This document shows positions 23,355-31,877 of a stretch of DNA of 31,988 nucleotides, piece by piece. Location of the stretch: assembly GCA_050014395.1 (NCBI GenBank), contig JBEKDK010000032.1, positions 1 to 31,988 on the forward strand, in the 5' to 3' direction. A program made the position numbers and the translations under genes. How positions within the stretch are numbered: the stretch's first letter is position 1; each line of letters opens with the position of its first letter. The DNA comes from DASPOJ01 sp050014395. GTDB taxonomy: Bacteria; Acidobacteriota; Terriglobia; Acidiferrales; UBA7541. The notes under the pieces are model-generated. The model worked only from the letters and a program-made list of their open reading frames with translations, did not search any database and was not told the origin of the DNA.

Positions 23355-24649
23355 TCGTTCCCATTATTCGCACCGCCATGGTTGGCCTGCGCCGCGATCG
23401 AGCCGCGCTGGCGTTGAGTTTCGTCTTGCCGATCGTTTTCTTCAGCATCTTTGCCATCATCTTCGGCGGGCGGCGCGACACCGTGCCGAAAATCAAGGTC
23501 ATCGTAGTGGACCAGGACCAGAGCCCCGCATCGCAACAGTTGGTAAAGGGTTTTCAGCGCGAAGGCTCGCTGGTGATCATGACGAGCCCCGCCGCCAAGA
23601 AGGGCGTGCAGCAACCGGACTACACGGCGGCGACTGCGGAAGCCGCGGTGAAGGCAGGCGATGCGCCGGTGGCGCTGATCATTCCCAGTGGCTTCGGCGC
23701 AAATCCAATTTCGTTTTCTTCCGGCGGCGGCCAAGACCGCACAGCAATCGAACTGCTGAGCGACAGCAGCGATCCGGTGGCGCCGCAGATGGTCGCTGGC
23801 CTTCTACAGAAAGTCGCCATGACCTCCATGCCGGACGTCATGGCGGAGCAAGGATCTAAATACACCGGGCAGTGGATCGGCGGATTCACGCCGGCGCAGC
23901 AGAAGCAGATGGACGCCGGCCTTGAACGTCTGCGTCAGCGAGAGGCCGCGGGAACTGCCGCCGGAAACGCCAGCCCCACTGCCAACAGTAGCAACGGCGA
24001 GATCGTCGCCGTCAAAACCATTTCTGTTCTCGGAAACCATAAAGACAACGACACGATTTCTTTCTATGCCGCCGCCATCGGCGTGATGTTTCTGCTGTTC
24101 ACGGCGAGCGGCGCGGCCGGGTCGCTGTTAGACGAAGTCGAAAGCGGCACGCTGGATCGCGTGCTCAGTTCGCGCGTCACGATGACGGCGCTGTTGGGCG
24201 GCAAGCTGGCGTTCAACAGCTTGCTGGCGTTTTCACAACTCGTGCTGATGTTTCTGTGGGGTTGGGCCGTCTTCAAACTCGATTTCTTCGATCATATTCC
24301 CGGCTTCGTGGTGATGGGTGTGTGCACCGCATTCGCCGTCGGCGCTTTCGGCATTCTGCTGGCCAGCATCTGTCACACGCGCGCGCAACTCGGCGCGCTT
24401 TCCACGCTGGTGATTCTGATCATGTCCTCCATCGGCGGCAGCATGTTCCCCCGCTACCTCATGCCGGAGGCCGTGCAAAAAGCCGGCTTGCTCACGATCA
24501 ACGCCTGGGCCATCGACGGTTTCACGAAAGTTTTTTGGCGCGATGAGCCGATCTCGCACCTATGGCCGCAGGTTTCCGTGCTCCTCGCCGTCGGCGTCGT
24601 CCTCTTACTAATCGCTCGCCGAATCGCCCGCCGCTGGGAATTCAGCTAG
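23351..24649 (+). CDS. ABC-2 type exporter permease
   Basis: The 432-residue protein has one membrane helix near residues 15-38 (ALALSFVLPIVFFSIFAIIFGG). A large extracytoplasmic domain follows at about 40-235, then five C-terminal helices including MFLLFTASGAAGSLLDEVESGTLDRVLSS, the ABC-2 signature. The start is TTG at 23351, whose last two bases form the upstream TGA stop, a four-base overlap that implies coupled translation. It pairs with the preceding ATPase to form one exporter. Gene order suggests drug, lipid or polymer efflux, with no substrate evidence. Confidence 0.9.
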   Translation: MIVPIIRTAMVGLRRDRAALALSFVLPIVFFSIFAIIFGGRRDTVPKIKVIVVDQDQSPASQQLVKGFQREGSLVIMTSPAAKKGVQQPDYTAATAEAAVKAGDAPVALIIPSGFGANPISFSSGGGQDRTAIELLSDSSDPVAPQMVAGLLQKVAMTSMPDVMAEQGSKYTGQWIGGFTPAQQKQMDAGLERLRQREAAGTAAGNASPTANSSNGEIVAVKTISVLGNHKDNDTISFYAAAIGVMFLLFTASGAAGSLLDEVESGTLDRVLSSRVTMTALLGGKLAFNSLLAFSQLVLMFLWGWAVFKLDFFDHIPGFVVMGVCTAFAVGAFGILLASICHTRAQLGALSTLVILIMSSIGGSMFPRYLMPEAVQKAGLLTINAWAIDGFTKVFWRDEPISHLWPQVSVLLAVGVVLLLIARRIARRWEFS

Positions 24650-24672
24650 CTCAGCGCCGCTCGCGATGAGAC

Positions 24673-26445
24673 TCACTCAACAACAAGAGTGATGACGTTG
24701 CTCTTTCCGTTGGCATTTGAAACGTAGATCTCACATGGACCCGCTGGGATCGAGGCCGGCACCTCGATCCGCAAGTAGCCTCCGTTCATGGAAACTTGCG
24801 CCGCAATTGATTGGGTACCAAACCACACATTGTTTTCGATCTGAAGACCGCGGGCATATATCGAAATCGTTTGGCCGTGGCGAATCGTCGATTCCGAGAG
24901 TGGCTGATTATTTTGGTCGTAAATCGCCAGTATATTCAGAGATTGCGGCGGAAGAACGGACACATCGACTGCGTTTGATTTTCCGTGGACGTTCTCGACG
25001 AAAACTTGATAATTTCCCGGAACCAGATTCTGGGGCAGTAGGAAGAGCATCTCCGAGCCGTTCTTGCTTGCGGCCGGCACGGCGCTAGACCCGAACCACA
25101 CGGTGTCCTCCGAAAGGAATCCATGCCCGTAGATCTCCATGGGCCCGCCTGCGTAGACTTTGGGAGGAATGCGCTTCCCAAACGAGAATTGCGTCGAGTT
25201 ATTCACCGCGATGAATTCTGGGGGCGTGAACGGATACTGTGCCGCCGCGGGCGGCGTGATGATCTGAAACGTTTTGCCGCCGTCGGTGGTTGCCAGCAAT
25301 TCCTTGCCGGCAAACCTCGCTGCCGGCTGGTCGAGATAAGTTGCCCATCCGTTCGCATCGTCAAAGAAATCGGCGCTCTCGAGTTGGCCACCCAGTGGGA
25401 GCCCCGGTGCAAAGCCGGGAAAAATGATTTGGTTGTCGGCTCGAATTGTTGTCTGCTTCGTCTCGAAGTCGAACAGAATCCAGATGATGTGCGTTTTGCC
25501 AAACGCCGGGCCGCCGTCGGATTCATCAAGTTTCGAAAACTGCCACCTCTTGCCGCCATCGTGCGTAACGCAACCCAGAAGATGATAGGTTTCCGCGTCT
25601 GGGGATCCGCCAGCAACGTCCGCAGCAAGCATTCCCTCGGCCGTGTTTCTGAATTTCAGGGCAATGAATTGCCCCTTGGCCACATCGCTCGGAAGTGTTA
25701 TTGCGACGTCTTGCCAGTGTGCGCCACCGTCACGGGTGGCCCAGAGATGGTTGCGTATCTGGTCGGGAAACATAGGGCCGCCTTTCGGGTCTCCAATCAT
25801 CCATCCATCGCGCGCCGATACGAAGTCCATCGGCCCGTTGCCAGGGGGATCGGGCAATCGCTTCCAAGTCTTCCCACCATCTGCGGTTGCGAGGAGCGCA
25901 TACACCGTGGAATCCCTTTCCGCCAAGCTCCAGAGAATCCATCCATGCTTGAGATCGGAGAAGAAAATCTCACCAGGAAACATGTCATCCAGCAGCTTGT
26001 AGATGGGTTTTTGAAACTCGAGAGTTCGCCAGGTCATTCCGCCATCGCTTGTGGAAAGCACATAGGACCGGGTGTCGTTATCGGCGTCGACGGTATCCGC
26101 TGAGAGCATCCAGCCGTGCGCGCGATCCACGAAAAAGACATCTCCAATATTCCGCGTTGGCAACTGGGCGGGTGTAATGTCTCGCCAATTCTGTCCATTG
26201 CTTTCCGTCCAGTAGAGGCTCCCGATCGGACACCCCTCGCCCGGCGCAAGATAATCGGCGCGCTGATCTACAACGGCCCATCCTGTGTTGAGCGAGACCA
26301 ACTTTGCCCGGCTGAGGATTCCGCGACAGTTTGGATTCAGCGTTGGCGAATTCTGGGCGAGAGCATTGCTTGGAGACACGGCGAAAACGATGGCTGCCAC
26401 GCCGAGAAGGGTCAACCGTTTTAGGAGAGGTCCTTTTTTCGCCAT
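24673..26445 (-). CDS. secreted Asp-box (BNR) propeller protein with two IPT/TIG domains
   Basis: The 590-residue protein has a signal peptide (MAKKGPLLKRLTLLGVAAIVFAV...ALA). At least five Asp-box turns follow, SDGGMTWR, ADGGKTWK, RDGGAHWQ, HDGGKRWQ and TDGGKTFQ, forming a sialidase- or Ycf48-like beta propeller over about residues 40-400. Two immunoglobulin-like IPT/TIG repeats follow, GPMEIYGHGFLSEDTVWFGSSAVPA and GQTISIYARGLQIENNVWFGTQSIAA. The ATG at 26445 has GGAGG nine bases upstream; a GTG at 26454 is too close to it. The role, whether adhesion, assembly or glycan binding, is unknown. It converges with the exporter operon at a 23-base gap. Confidence 0.85.
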   Translation of the reverse strand: MAKKGPLLKRLTLLGVAAIVFAVSPSNALAQNSPTLNPNCRGILSRAKLVSLNTGWAVVDQRADYLAPGEGCPIGSLYWTESNGQNWRDITPAQLPTRNIGDVFFVDRAHGWMLSADTVDADNDTRSYVLSTSDGGMTWRTLEFQKPIYKLLDDMFPGEIFFSDLKHGWILWSLAERDSTVYALLATADGGKTWKRLPDPPGNGPMDFVSARDGWMIGDPKGGPMFPDQIRNHLWATRDGGAHWQDVAITLPSDVAKGQFIALKFRNTAEGMLAADVAGGSPDAETYHLLGCVTHDGGKRWQFSKLDESDGGPAFGKTHIIWILFDFETKQTTIRADNQIIFPGFAPGLPLGGQLESADFFDDANGWATYLDQPAARFAGKELLATTDGGKTFQIITPPAAAQYPFTPPEFIAVNNSTQFSFGKRIPPKVYAGGPMEIYGHGFLSEDTVWFGSSAVPAASKNGSEMLFLLPQNLVPGNYQVFVENVHGKSNAVDVSVLPPQSLNILAIYDQNNQPLSESTIRHGQTISIYARGLQIENNVWFGTQSIAAQVSMNGGYLRIEVPASIPAGPCEIYVSNANGKSNVITLVVE

Positions 26446-26764
26446 CTTTTTCACCCTCCTTAAATCCTTTTGTCCGGCCTGCTGTCTGGGAAGGAAAGGC
26501 GCACAAGCCTCGATTCGATGACAAGCGCAGCACGCCGTTGCCCACTACACAATGCGCTTAGTCCAAAGGGTTTGCGGGAATTGTGGGCCGGCGAGAGAGT
26601 GGCCGTCCAGACACATTGTGGCGCTGAGGCCACTCAGGCATCTGTACCGCAAGGACGCGCGGCGCTTCACGTTGCAGGTTTCACGCGTCGGCAGTTGGTC
26701 GCGGAATCTGCCCTTCGCGTCCGCCCTGCCTCAGGCCGTGTGCGAACGGCCGCGCGCCTCGCAG
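26446..26764. other. gap between cytochrome and BNR genes
   Basis: This 319-base stretch between two minus-strand genes contains the GGAGG ribosome binding site of the downstream gene near 26455-26459. I see no terminator hairpin with a T-run and no convincing promoter. The short open frames on both strands have no family or start signal. Confidence 0.5.
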
Positions 26765-28126
26765 CTACGGTTTCGCAGGCGGCGCTGCCGGGGCCGGCGG
26801 CGCGGTTGGAGGCGGTGCGGTCTGCTGAGCGGCCGGCCGCGCAAACTTGCTCTCGTCCGCGGGCACATTGATTTCGATTTTGCTCAGGCGCTCGGTTGTG
26901 GAAGAGCCGGGCTGCGTCTTGCACACGGTGAACGGCAATTTCAATCCGCCGCCGGCATCGCGCCAGTCGCTGAAATCGCCCTGGATGGGATTGTTGCCGA
27001 TCGGGCTGGGCGCCACGAACGCGTAGCGCAGCAGCAGCCCGCTGTCGGAGTCAAACATCAATCGCTCTCTTGGCCCTCCGCCGGCGGGAATTGCCATCAC
27101 CACGTAAACTTTGTGATCGCCGATCTGGTCCATGTTCGGAGCCACGGTCAATCGCGTGAAGTTTTTGCGGATATCGAGCAGCCAGCCCATCGCCGCCGCG
27201 CGCTTCATCTCGACCAGCCGCGTTCCCTCCAGGTCGCGCACCTGCCCGCGCGCATCCTGCAGCCAGAAATCCGTGCCGTTGGTGCCTTCCGTTGTCGCGC
27301 CGTCTTGTCCACCGAGCGATATCCAGCGCTTGTTCGGCGCTTCCTGCATGATCGCCAGCGCGCCGGACTGAATCGCGGCACCCTCGCCTTCAACCGTCAC
27401 CGTTCCTTCAGCCTTGTAGCTCGTCAGCTTCGCGATCGCGTCGGCCCCGCCGATGGCTTGCGTGTATTTATCGATGATCTGATCCGCCGTTGGTGCAGGT
27501 GCCGACGCCGGAGCCGCGGACGCCGCATTCGACCCCGCGCCAGGTCCGCCCGGCCCTCCCGGCCCTCCCGGACCCATCCCCGGCATTGCCGGCATCGCGG
27601 CCATCGCCATCTGCCCTTCTTCCGGAATCGCAGGCACGCCCACAGGATGCGCGGCGCCGCGATGGCAGGTATTGCACGTCACTTCAACGCGCCCCTGGAA
27701 GCTTGTTTTATTAATATCCATCTCCATCTGAATCATGGAGCGCGCCGTGTTCTTGGGTTTCTTGCTGTCGTCTTCAAAATTGGGGATCACGTGGCAGAAG
27801 TTACAATGCACGCCGAGCGACGTTGAGATGAACTCCATCGACGAAATCAATTGGTCGGCCGGCGCGTCCTTCAGCACGGTCACGTTCATGTAGACATCGC
27901 CCGCAGTTTTCGCCGCAGCGGCGGGCGCAGCGCTTTGCGGCGCGCCAGTTTGTGGCGCAGCAGCAGCGGCCGTCGCGGCCGGAGCCGCAGCACCCGGCGC
28001 CGCAGCAGGCGCCTGCGCGCGCGACACCCTGGGCGCGGCAATCGCCAGCGCCAAGCCCGCCGCCAGCACGATTCCCGCACAGCTCAAAATCCTCGCCTTG
28101 CGACCTCGCTCGAATTCGCTTTTCAT
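26765..28126 (-). CDS. dihaem c-type cytochrome fused to a C-terminal beta domain
   Basis: The 453-residue protein has a signal-anchor (residues 12-32) and an Ala-rich linker. A domain with two haem sites follows, Cys108-Asn-Phe-Cys-His112 and Cys151-Asn-Thr-Cys-His155, with MEFISTSLGVHCNFCH and ARSMIQMEMDINK between them. This resembles the photosynthetic reaction-centre cytochrome subunit family, which acidobacteria also carry without photosynthesis. A Met/Gly/Pro-rich linker (about 170-200) leads to a C-terminal domain (about 215-430) of beta strands, resembling outer-membrane lipoprotein carriers. It is probably a periplasmic electron carrier. No reaction-centre gene is in this window. 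Confidence 0.85.
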   Translation of the reverse strand: MKSEFERGRKARILSCAGIVLAAGLALAIAAPRVSRAQAPAAAPGAAAPAATAAAAAPQTGAPQSAAPAAAAKTAGDVYMNVTVLKDAPADQLISSMEFISTSLGVHCNFCHVIPNFEDDSKKPKNTARSMIQMEMDINKTSFQGRVEVTCNTCHRGAAHPVGVPAIPEEGQMAMAAMPAMPGMGPGGPGGPGGPGAGSNAASAAPASAPAPTADQIIDKYTQAIGGADAIAKLTSYKAEGTVTVEGEGAAIQSGALAIMQEAPNKRWISLGGQDGATTEGTNGTDFWLQDARGQVRDLEGTRLVEMKRAAAMGWLLDIRKNFTRLTVAPNMDQIGDHKVYVVMAIPAGGGPRERLMFDSDSGLLLRYAFVAPSPIGNNPIQGDFSDWRDAGGGLKLPFTVCKTQPGSSTTERLSKIEINVPADESKFARPAAQQTAPPPTAPPAPAAPPAKP

Positions 28127-28441
28127 CTCGCCCCCATCGCTCGCATCCGTTTTGCGGCCCGGACAGAGTACTACAACTAAGGTACCGGCGGAATCGTGTC
28201 TGGTGTCCTATTCCCCGGTGCGCGCCCTGTTGCCATCATCGCTGTCACGGGTTGGGCGCGGCTTCGCGGGGACGACGCGCCCGAGTTATCGGGAACGTAG
28301 GCGAGCAGCCCAACCCGCTTCCTTCCCATTTCCCCTTCGCCTCGCATCGCGCGCTGCTGCAAGATCCCATCCAATTCACGTCGCCCACCGGCTGCGATGT
28401 TAATATCCTCCGTCCGTGCTTCACTTTTTTCGGAGGCAGCA
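28127..28441. other. divergent gap between cytochrome and esterase genes
   Basis: This 315-base region should hold the promoters of both flanking genes. On the plus side TAATAT (28401-28406) and GGAGG (28432-28436) lead to the esterase start. On the minus side a TACTCT-like -10 box occurs near 28164-28169, about 40 bases before the cytochrome start. No other feature is seen. Confidence 0.45.
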
Positions 28442-30121
28442 ATGAATCTGAAGCGCAGCCGCTTCATCACCTGGGCGTTCACGTTCGCGCCGCTGTTTTT
28501 CATACCCGGCATGGTCGCGGCGCAGGGAGGGGCACCCCCGCCGGCGCAGTCCGCGCCCGCGCCGCAATCGCTGTCGCAGCCGAGCGCCGATTCCGCGCTG
28601 CCCACATTGTTCATCGTCGGCGACTCGACCGCCAACGTCGCGCCGGTCCCCGCCGATGGCGCAAAGCAGCGCGTCGGCTGGGGCGCGACTTTCGCCGCGT
28701 ATTTCGATCCGGCGAAAATCCGCGTGGTGAATGCCGCCAGCGCCGGCCGCAGCAGCCGCACGTTCATGCAAGAAGGAAAATGGACCGCCGTCGTCGACCA
28801 GTTGAAGCCCGGCGATTTCGTCCTCATTCAGTTCGGTCACAACGATGGCGGCTCCCCCACCGAGCCTCCCGCGCGCGGCTCGCTGCCCGGCATCGGAGAC
28901 GACACGCAGGAAGTGACGCACGCCGACGGCACCAAGGAAATCGTGCACACCTTCAGCTGGTACACGCGCAAGTTCATCGACGACGCGCGCGCCAAGGGCG
29001 CCACGCCGATCGTGCTCTCCGTCACCGTGCGCAACATTTGGACCGACGGCAAGGTCGAGCCCGGCCTCGGGCAATTCCGCGAGTGGGCCGCGCAAGTCGC
29101 GCTGCACGAGCGCGTGGATTACGTGGACCTCACCGGCATCGTCGTGCGCGAGTACCAAAAGCTCGGCCCGGACAAAGTCGCGGCGTTCTTCCCGCTCGAT
29201 CACACGCACACTGACGCCGATGGCGCCGCACTGAACGCGCGCAGCGTCGTCGCCGGCCTGAAGTCGCTGCCGGATACGCCGCTCACCGCGTACCTTTCGG
29301 CGCAAGGCGCGGCCGTGCCGTCCGTCGATGAAGCGCTGCTCGCGCTGCCCGCGAATCCCAAGCTCGCCACGCTGTGGATCATCGGCGATTCCACCGTGCG
29401 CAATGGGCAAGGCGACGGCGCGAACGGACAGTGGGGTTGGGGCGACGAAATCGCGCCGTACTTCAACACCGCGAAGATCAACGTGGTGAATCGCGCGCTC
29501 GGCGGACGCAGCAGCCGCACGTTCTACAACTTCCTGTGGCCCACTGTGCTGGCGATGATCAAGCCCGGCGACGTCGTCATCATGCAATTCGGCCACAACG
29601 ATTCCAGTCCGCTTGACGATAAAGCCCGCGCCCGCGGCACGCTTTCCGGCAACGGCGAAGAGACGCAGGAAATCTCCAATCCCATCACGCGCAAATCCGA
29701 AGTCGTGCACACCTTCGGCTGGTACGAGCGCCAAATCATCGAGCAGACGCAAAGCAAGCACGCGACAGCAATCGTGTGCTCGCTGATTCCGCGAAAGACA
29801 TGGACGGACCGCCCGGAGGGCGATGCTTCAATCAGCAGGAAGATTGTTCGCGCCGATTACGCCGAATGGTCAAAAGAAGCCGCGGAGCAAGATCACGCGC
29901 TCTACGTCGATCTGAACGCCATCATCGCCGACCAATACGACGCGCTCGGCCAGCAAAAAGTGGAAGCCTTCTTCGCCGACCCCAACACGCACACGAATTT
30001 AACCGGCGCAAAAATGAACGCGGAAGCCGTCGTCGCTGGTCTAAAGGGTTTGAAACACGATCCGCTGAAGAAATATTTTTCGCCCGCGGGCAAAGCCGTG
30101 AAGCCCGCGATGGTTTCGTAG
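28442..30121 (+). CDS. secreted two-domain SGNH esterase, rhamnogalacturonan acetylesterase-like
   Basis: The 559-residue protein has a signal peptide (residues 1-27 ending AAQ). Two CE12-like SGNH domains follow, at about residues 54-290 and 308-540. The first has GDST with Ser62, GRSSRT, FGHND with Asn134 and LDHTHT with Asp253 and His256. The second has GDST with Ser317, GRSSRT, FGHND with Asn386, but the final block reads ADPNTHT: Pro514 stands where the catalytic Asp should be. The enzyme family removes acetyl groups from pectin side chains outside the cytoplasm. The ATG follows GGAGG by five bases. The stop codon lies inside the adjacent REP element. Confidence 0.9.
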   Translation: MNLKRSRFITWAFTFAPLFFIPGMVAAQGGAPPPAQSAPAPQSLSQPSADSALPTLFIVGDSTANVAPVPADGAKQRVGWGATFAAYFDPAKIRVVNAASAGRSSRTFMQEGKWTAVVDQLKPGDFVLIQFGHNDGGSPTEPPARGSLPGIGDDTQEVTHADGTKEIVHTFSWYTRKFIDDARAKGATPIVLSVTVRNIWTDGKVEPGLGQFREWAAQVALHERVDYVDLTGIVVREYQKLGPDKVAAFFPLDHTHTDADGAALNARSVVAGLKSLPDTPLTAYLSAQGAAVPSVDEALLALPANPKLATLWIIGDSTVRNGQGDGANGQWGWGDEIAPYFNTAKINVVNRALGGRSSRTFYNFLWPTVLAMIKPGDVVIMQFGHNDSSPLDDKARARGTLSGNGEETQEISNPITRKSEVVHTFGWYERQIIEQTQSKHATAIVCSLIPRKTWTDRPEGDASISRKIVRADYAEWSKEAAEQDHALYVDLNAIIADQYDALGQQKVEAFFADPNTHTNLTGAKMNAEAVVAGLKGLKHDPLKKYFSPAGKAVKPAMVS

Positions 30122-30188
30122 CGGAGGCCTTCAGGCCTCCAGCCTTTTCTCGACGAACCAAGATGGAAGCCTGAAGGCTTCCGCTACG
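30117..30188. repeat. REPIN-like palindrome, copy 1
   Basis: The 25-base left arm (30117-30141) begins CGTAGCGGAGGCCTTCAGG. Its inverted partner is at 30164-30188, with two mismatches and a 22-base centre. The esterase stop codon (30119-30121) is built from the left arm. The copy sits between two converging gene ends and can act as a bidirectional terminator or transcript stabiliser. A matching copy is at 30949-31018, and both are followed by a related TCCAATCCAGC tail. Confidence 0.9.
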
Positions 30189-30225
30189 ACTTCCAATCCA
30201 GCAGCGAACGCCCAGCGTAGGCGCC

Positions 30226-30882
30226 TCAATAAATCCACGGCACCAACCGCCACGTGCGTGCGCGGTAGGCATCGTACTCCGCGCCGAAATGCGCGTGCAG
30301 CAACCGCTCCTCGGCGCGCATCCGCGCCACCAACGGCACCAGCAGCAACGCCACCAGCGCCACGCCCACTCCGGAGCGGAACGCCAGCACCCATCCCAGC
30401 GCGCTCGTCAGCGTTCCCAAGTAGCTCGGATTGCGGATCACGCCGTAAATGCCGTGCGTTTCCAATGTGTGCCCCGCCTGAATCGCCACCAATCCGCTGA
30501 ACCGATTCTTCAGCACATACACCGGCCAAATCCGCAGCAAGCCGCCCGCCAGCATCACCGCCACGCCCACCCAGCGCGTCGTGTCGCTATCGATCGTCCA
30601 AAACCCGATGCGGTCGGTGTACGCGGAGAAGAAAGCCACCGCCAGCGCAATCACGCCGAACGCGCCCAGCACCCAGCGGTTGCTGCGGTCTTCCTGCTCG
30701 CCCGGATTCATGCCGCCGCCGGACGGCACCGCCACCGCCGACAGCACCACCGTCACCACCGCCACCGCTCGCAGCGCCGGATGCGCAAAAAACGCTCCCC
30801 ATCCGCCCCATCCCAAAATCGCCAATCCAAACTGCACCACGATTGATACGATTCCGGTAACGATAATCTTCACGCTGCTCAT
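30226..30882 (-). CDS. isoprenylcysteine carboxyl methyltransferase family membrane protein
   Basis: The 218-residue protein has about five or six membrane helices. The C-terminal half carries the family pattern, HTLETHGIYGVIRNPSYLGTL and AEERLLHAHFGAEYDAYRARTWRLVPW, which binds S-adenosylmethionine in ICMT and related methyltransferases. Bacterial members methylate unknown substrates or act in lipid chemistry. The start at 30882 directly precedes MSSVKIIV. The longer frame reads into the REP copy and is not real. It is bracketed by the two REPIN-like palindromes. Confidence 0.85.
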   Translation of the reverse strand: MSSVKIIVTGIVSIVVQFGLAILGWGGWGAFFAHPALRAVAVVTVVLSAVAVPSGGGMNPGEQEDRSNRWVLGAFGVIALAVAFFSAYTDRIGFWTIDSDTTRWVGVAVMLAGGLLRIWPVYVLKNRFSGLVAIQAGHTLETHGIYGVIRNPSYLGTLTSALGWVLAFRSGVGVALVALLLVPLVARMRAEERLLHAHFGAEYDAYRARTWRLVPWIY

Positions 30883-30948
30883 TCCCGTTTCCCCTCGCGC
30901 TTGCGCCCCCATCCTAGCATTGCCCGCGCCGCCGCGATTCGATCCATT

Positions 30949-31018
30949 CGTAGCGGAGGCCTTCAGGCCTCCAGACTTTTTATAGAACGATCGTGGAGGC
31001 CTGAAGGCCTCCGCTACG
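30949..31018. repeat. REPIN-like palindrome, copy 2
   Basis: The 25-base arms at 30949-30973 and 30994-31018 are perfect inverted copies around a 20-base centre. The left arm is identical to that of copy 1. It sits 66 bases upstream of the methyltransferase start codon. The strict pairing suggests recent mobility or conversion, and such paired REPs are usually moved by a RAYT transposase encoded elsewhere. Confidence 0.92.
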
Positions 31019-31057
31019 ACGTCCAATCCAGCCACGTCCGCAGATACGCGCACGTGG

Positions 31058-31311
31058 CCAGTTGCAACTGGAGTTGCAACTGGACCCCCACCCCCCATGT
31101 TTTTTGGAAGTGTTGATTATGGAAGGCTTAAAGTCAAAAATCATGGAAGTGTTGATTATAGAAGACTTCAAATGGCCACTAATGAGCGAGATACAAAATG
31201 TGCAAGAATTCTTGGAAGTGTTGATTCTAAAGATACTTAGGTCGGACTTAAGCCCTGCATAATCAACACTTCTGGGAAATGCTGCTAGTTGCAACTGACT
31301 GTTGCAACTGG
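31058..31311. mobile_element. mosaic repeat element of about 254 bp, possibly MITE-like
   Basis: Both ends carry a doubled GTTGCAACTGG motif (31058-31083 and 31287-31311), the left one including a perfect 14-bp palindrome, CCAGTTGCAACTGG. Inside, GAAGTGTTGATT units recur at 31107, 31145 and 31215 in direct orientation, with a fourth inverted copy at 31259-31272. The first and last units form a perfect 15-bp inverted pair (31107-31121 with 31258-31272). The centre is much more AT-rich than the flanks. A 149-codon minus-strand frame crosses it but has no family. It is probably non-coding. Confidence 0.65.
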
Positions 31312-31625
31312 ACGTGTCGCCGAACGGTGCGAATGGCTGGCGCGGGTGGTCCGTCGAATCGTGCGGGAAAATGCTGCGCGAGCGGGCGGTCGGAGGGGTT
31401 TGTGTCAAGCTCATGCGAGAGCTTAGCACGGATGATTACTCTGCGTCAATAGGTATTCATGGGTTAGTATTCGAATAGAAGTATTCGAAGAGCCCCGCTA
31501 AGGTCCCGTCGCGAAGCATGCCTCTGGTATCGCCGTCGGTTCTGAGTGCCGGCGCGGATCATTGTAGGAGAATGTTAAAAGTATCTGCTGTGATTATACC
31601 GTGCGTACTAAATTCCCCGCTGAGT
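31312..31625. other. gene-free flank left of the Beta gene promoter
   Basis: This stretch has no supported gene. It holds GTATTC three times at 31453, 31468 and 31481, with the last two extended to GTATTCGAA. That spacing resembles a small operator cluster, or it may be simple sequence drift. Base composition is less GC-rich than in the coding regions. Confidence 0.4.
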
Positions 31626-31631
31626 TATAAT
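31626..31631 (+). promoter_or_regulatory. consensus -10 box of the truncated Beta gene
   Basis: TATAAT at 31626-31631 lies 50 bases before the GTG start. The -35 region is poor. The leader holds a 6-bp hairpin (31641-31646 with 31652-31657) and a strong GGAGG ribosome binding site at 31671-31675, five bases before the start codon. Confidence 0.6.
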
Positions 31632-31680
31632 GCTGGCCTAAAGGCGAGAGGCGCCTTCTGAATCTTTCGAGGAGGTCTTC

Positions 31681-31869
31681 GTGGCTTTCAATCATAGGCA
31701 CTATGTTCCCATCCTCAAGGGAAAGCGCGCTGAGTTTCCGGCCCTCGGGTTGCTCGGGTCGAAAGAAGGGATTACCCCGCTGATTGAGTCGGTTCCGTCC
31801 GCGGATGCTGCCACCGTGGCGCGGCGCATGGCTGCCCACTGGCCCGATGACGCTGAGTATTGGATTTGA
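31681..31869 (+). pseudogene. truncated Beta-family protein (N-terminal 62 residues)
   Basis: The frame starts with GTG and encodes AFNHRHYVPILKGKRAEFPA... then ITPLIES, the start of the Beta_protein family seen near phage and defence genes. Family members run to about 350 residues, but here TGA follows AEYWI at residue 62. Dropping one T at 31866-31868 would restore YWID and continue in another frame for about 12 residues before a second stop at 31901-31903. This suggests an inactivated gene. A strong ribosome binding site and -10 box remain. The window ends 119 bases later, so a remote remnant cannot be excluded. Confidence 0.6.
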
Positions 31870-31877
31870 CCAGCCCG

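Noticed and set aside
28421..29761. 446-codon minus-strand frame over the esterase
   Set aside because: It is antisense to the two-domain esterase with intact catalytic blocks.
30980..31429. 149-codon minus-strand gene over the mosaic repeat
   Set aside because: It is composed of repeat-derived text, has no ribosome binding site and runs into a REP arm. It is better explained as an open frame across an element.
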